Positions 62,623 through 64,000 of a DNA stretch of 64,000 nucleotides are shown here, in pieces. This stretch comes from Rhodanobacter denitrificans (GTDB lineage Bacteria; Pseudomonadota; Gammaproteobacteria; Xanthomonadales; Rhodanobacteraceae): the NCBI GenBank assembly GCA_003241385.1, contig QFPO01000002.1, positions 124,001 to 188,000 of the forward strand, given 5' to 3'. Each line of letters begins with the position of its first letter. Within the stretch, counting starts at the first letter, position 1. The position numbers and the translations under genes were made by a program. The notes under the pieces are model-generated. The model saw nothing but the letters and a program-made list of their open reading frames with translations. It was not told the origin of the DNA and ran no database searches.

Positions 62623-62919
62623 CTACTTGCGCTCGCCCGGCTTGGCCGGCTCGACCACGTGATAGAACGTCTCGCCGGGCTTGATCAGACCGAGCTCCGA
62701 GCGCGCACGCTCCTCGACCGCCGCGTCGCCGTGCTTGAGGTCCTCGACGTCGGCGGCCAGCGCGTCGTTGCGCGCCTTCAGCCGCTCGTTCTCGGCGGTC
62801 TGCTCGGCGATGCGCGCCTCCAGCGTCCAGATGTCGCGCATGCCGCCCTGCCCGGTCCACAGCTTGACCTGCAGCGCGATCAGCACGATCAACAGCAGGA
62901 GGGCGACGTAGCGCAGCAC
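62623..62919 (-). CDS. ftsB: Cell division protein FtsB
   Basis: FtsB is a bitopic divisome protein acting with FtsQ and FtsL. The 98 residues have one membrane helix (about 4-20) and a coiled coil (IAEQTAENERLKARNDALAADVEDL). The conserved ARSELGLIKPGETFYHVV end follows. It is 9 bp downstream of eno and probably cotranscribed with it. Confidence 0.95.
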   Translation of the reverse strand: MLRYVALLLLIVLIALQVKLWTGQGGMRDIWTLEARIAEQTAENERLKARNDALAADVEDLKHGDAAVEERARSELGLIKPGETFYHVVEPAKPGERK

Positions 62920-62928
62920 GACGGCGTG

Positions 62929-64000
62929 TCAGCGGAAGTCCGGCAGGTTCGGGAACGCGTCGCGACCGGCGTAGCGCGCGGCCGAACCGAGCGCCTCCTC
63001 GATGCGCAGCAGCTGATTGTATTTGGCGACGCGGTCGGAGCGGCACAGCGAACCGGTCTTGATCTGCGTCGCGGTCGTCGCGACCGACAGGTCCGCGATC
63101 GTCGTGTCCTCGGTCTCGCCGGAACGGTGCGACACCACCGCGGCGTACTTCGCCGCGTCGGCCATCGCGATCGCGTCGAGCGTCTCGGTCAGCGTGCCGA
63201 TCTGGTTGACCTTGATCAGGATCGCATTGGCGATGTGGCGGTCGATGCCCTGCTGGAGGATCGCCGTATTGGTCACGAACAGGTCGTCGCCGACCAGCTG
63301 CACGGTGCGGCCGATCTTCTCGGTCAGCAGCTTCCAGCCGTCCCAGTCGCCTTCGGCCATGCCGTCCTCGATCGTGACGATCGGGTACTGCCGGCTCCAG
63401 CCGGCCAGGAACTCGGCGAACTGCTCCGACGACAGCACCTTGCCCTCGCCTTCCAGGTGATAGGCGCCGTCCTTGTAGAACTCCGAACTGGCCACGTCCA
63501 GACCGAGCCAGATGTCCTGTCCGACCGCATAGCCGGCCTTATCGATCGCCTCGAGGATCGTCTCGACGGCTTCCTCGTTCGAGCGCAGGTTCGGCGCGAA
63601 GCCGCCCTCGTCGCCGACCGCGGTCGACAGGCCGCGGCCCTTCAGCACGGACTTGAGCGCATGGAAGATCTCGGTGCCGGCGCGCAGGGCCTCGGCGAAG
63701 TTCGGCAGGCCGACCGGCAGCACCATGAATTCCTGCATGTCGACGTTGTTGTCGGCATGCGCGCCGCCGTTGACGATGTTCATCATCGGCACCGGCAGCC
63801 GCGCCGCGCGGTCGCCGGCCAGGTACTTCCACAGCGGCAGCCGCCGCGACGCCGCGACCGCATGTGCATTGGCCAGCGACACGCCGAGCAGCGCATTGGC
63901 GCCGAGACGGCCCTTGTTCGGCGTGCCGTCGAGCGCGATCAGCTTCTCGTCCAGTCCGCGCTGGTCGGCCGCGTCGAAGCCGGCGAGCGCCTCGGCGATC
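62929..64000 (-). CDS. eno: Enolase (partial, N-terminus beyond window)
   Basis: Enolase interconverts 2-phosphoglycerate and phosphoenolpyruvate and is a degradosome component in many proteobacteria. About 356 of some 430 residues are visible, from GFDAADQRGLDEKLI to the end. The PMMNIVNGGAHADNN, VGDEGGFAPN, TIEDGMAEGDW and VVSHRSGETEDTTIADL motifs are present, with the catalytic lysine in ILIKVNQIGTL. The sequence runs off the right edge. Confidence 0.97.
   Translation of the reverse strand, partial: IAEALAGFDAADQRGLDEKLIALDGTPNKGRLGANALLGVSLANAHAVAASRRLPLWKYLAGDRAARLPVPMMNIVNGGAHADNNVDMQEFMVLPVGLPNFAEALRAGTEIFHALKSVLKGRGLSTAVGDEGGFAPNLRSNEEAVETILEAIDKAGYAVGQDIWLGLDVASSEFYKDGAYHLEGEGKVLSSEQFAEFLAGWSRQYPIVTIEDGMAEGDWDGWKLLTEKIGRTVQLVGDDLFVTNTAILQQGIDRHIANAILIKVNQIGTLTETLDAIAMADAAKYAAVVSHRSGETEDTTIADLSVATTATQIKTGSLCRSDRVAKYNQLLRIEEALGSAARYAGRDAFPNLPDFR

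Overview
This is one continuous stretch of a very GC-rich (about 70% by eye, not computed) gammaproteobacterial chromosome. It is packed with housekeeping genes, and I see no phage, insertion sequence, CRISPR array, tRNA or rRNA. Gene content and order fit the Xanthomonadales (Lysobacterales). The evidence is the serC-pheA-hisC-aroA-cmk-rpsA-ihfB-lapA-lapB run, and HPr kinase together with HPr, enzyme I and a mannose-type EIIA placed behind rpoN-hpf-ptsN. I cannot resolve the genus.

Layout. Positions 1-6750 (minus) hold tldD (partial), yhdP and rng. Positions 6960-13662 (minus) hold a cystathionine beta-lyase-type enzyme, galU, a WbpM-type nucleotide-sugar dehydratase, a WecA-type glycosyltransferase, lapB and lapA. 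Positions 13716-22347 (minus) hold ihfB, rpsA, cmk, aroA, hisC, pheA and serC. One universal stress gene points the other way inside this run, behind a perfect FNR/ANR box. Positions 22532-25278 hold msrPQ, a tail-anchored FHA protein and a small PHA-system protein. Positions 25391-34522 hold a thioester alpha-2-macroglobulin, a chagasin-like peptidase inhibitor, pbpC, a phasin and an acyl-CoA-binding protein.

Positions 34542-46807 hold murA and ibaG (minus), then divergently kdsD-kdsC-lptC-lptA-lptB-rpoN-hpf-ptsN-hprK-rapZ-manX-like-ptsH-ptsI. This links LPS export to a complete regulatory phosphotransfer chain with no sugar permease in the window. Positions 46813-50992 hold an acyltransferase, mtgA, an MscS channel, gloA and a DUF2884 protein. 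Positions 51116-55672 hold a 2-hydroxyacid dehydrogenase, aroC and prmB (minus), then sco1 and psd (plus). Positions 55846-61334 hold an unrecognised 145-residue protein, an MltD-like lytic transglycosylase, a HerA-like ATPase, greB and truD. Positions 61334-64000 (minus) hold ispF, ispD, ftsB and a partial eno.

The dominant theme is the envelope: LPS (kdsC, kdsD, lptA-C, lapA, lapB), peptidoglycan (murA, pbpC, mtgA, mltD-like, ftsB), surface polysaccharide (galU, WecA-type, WbpM-type), phospholipid (psd, yhdP) and periplasmic protection (alpha-2-macroglobulin, chagasin-like inhibitor, msrPQ). No single cassette looks like an undescribed defence or mobile system. The best novel leads are regulatory DNA: the FNR box at usp, an exactly phased triple 10-bp repeat upstream of the unknown gene, a structured rpsA leader and a leaderless sco1 start. 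The neighbouring pair of protease inhibitors is a further lead.
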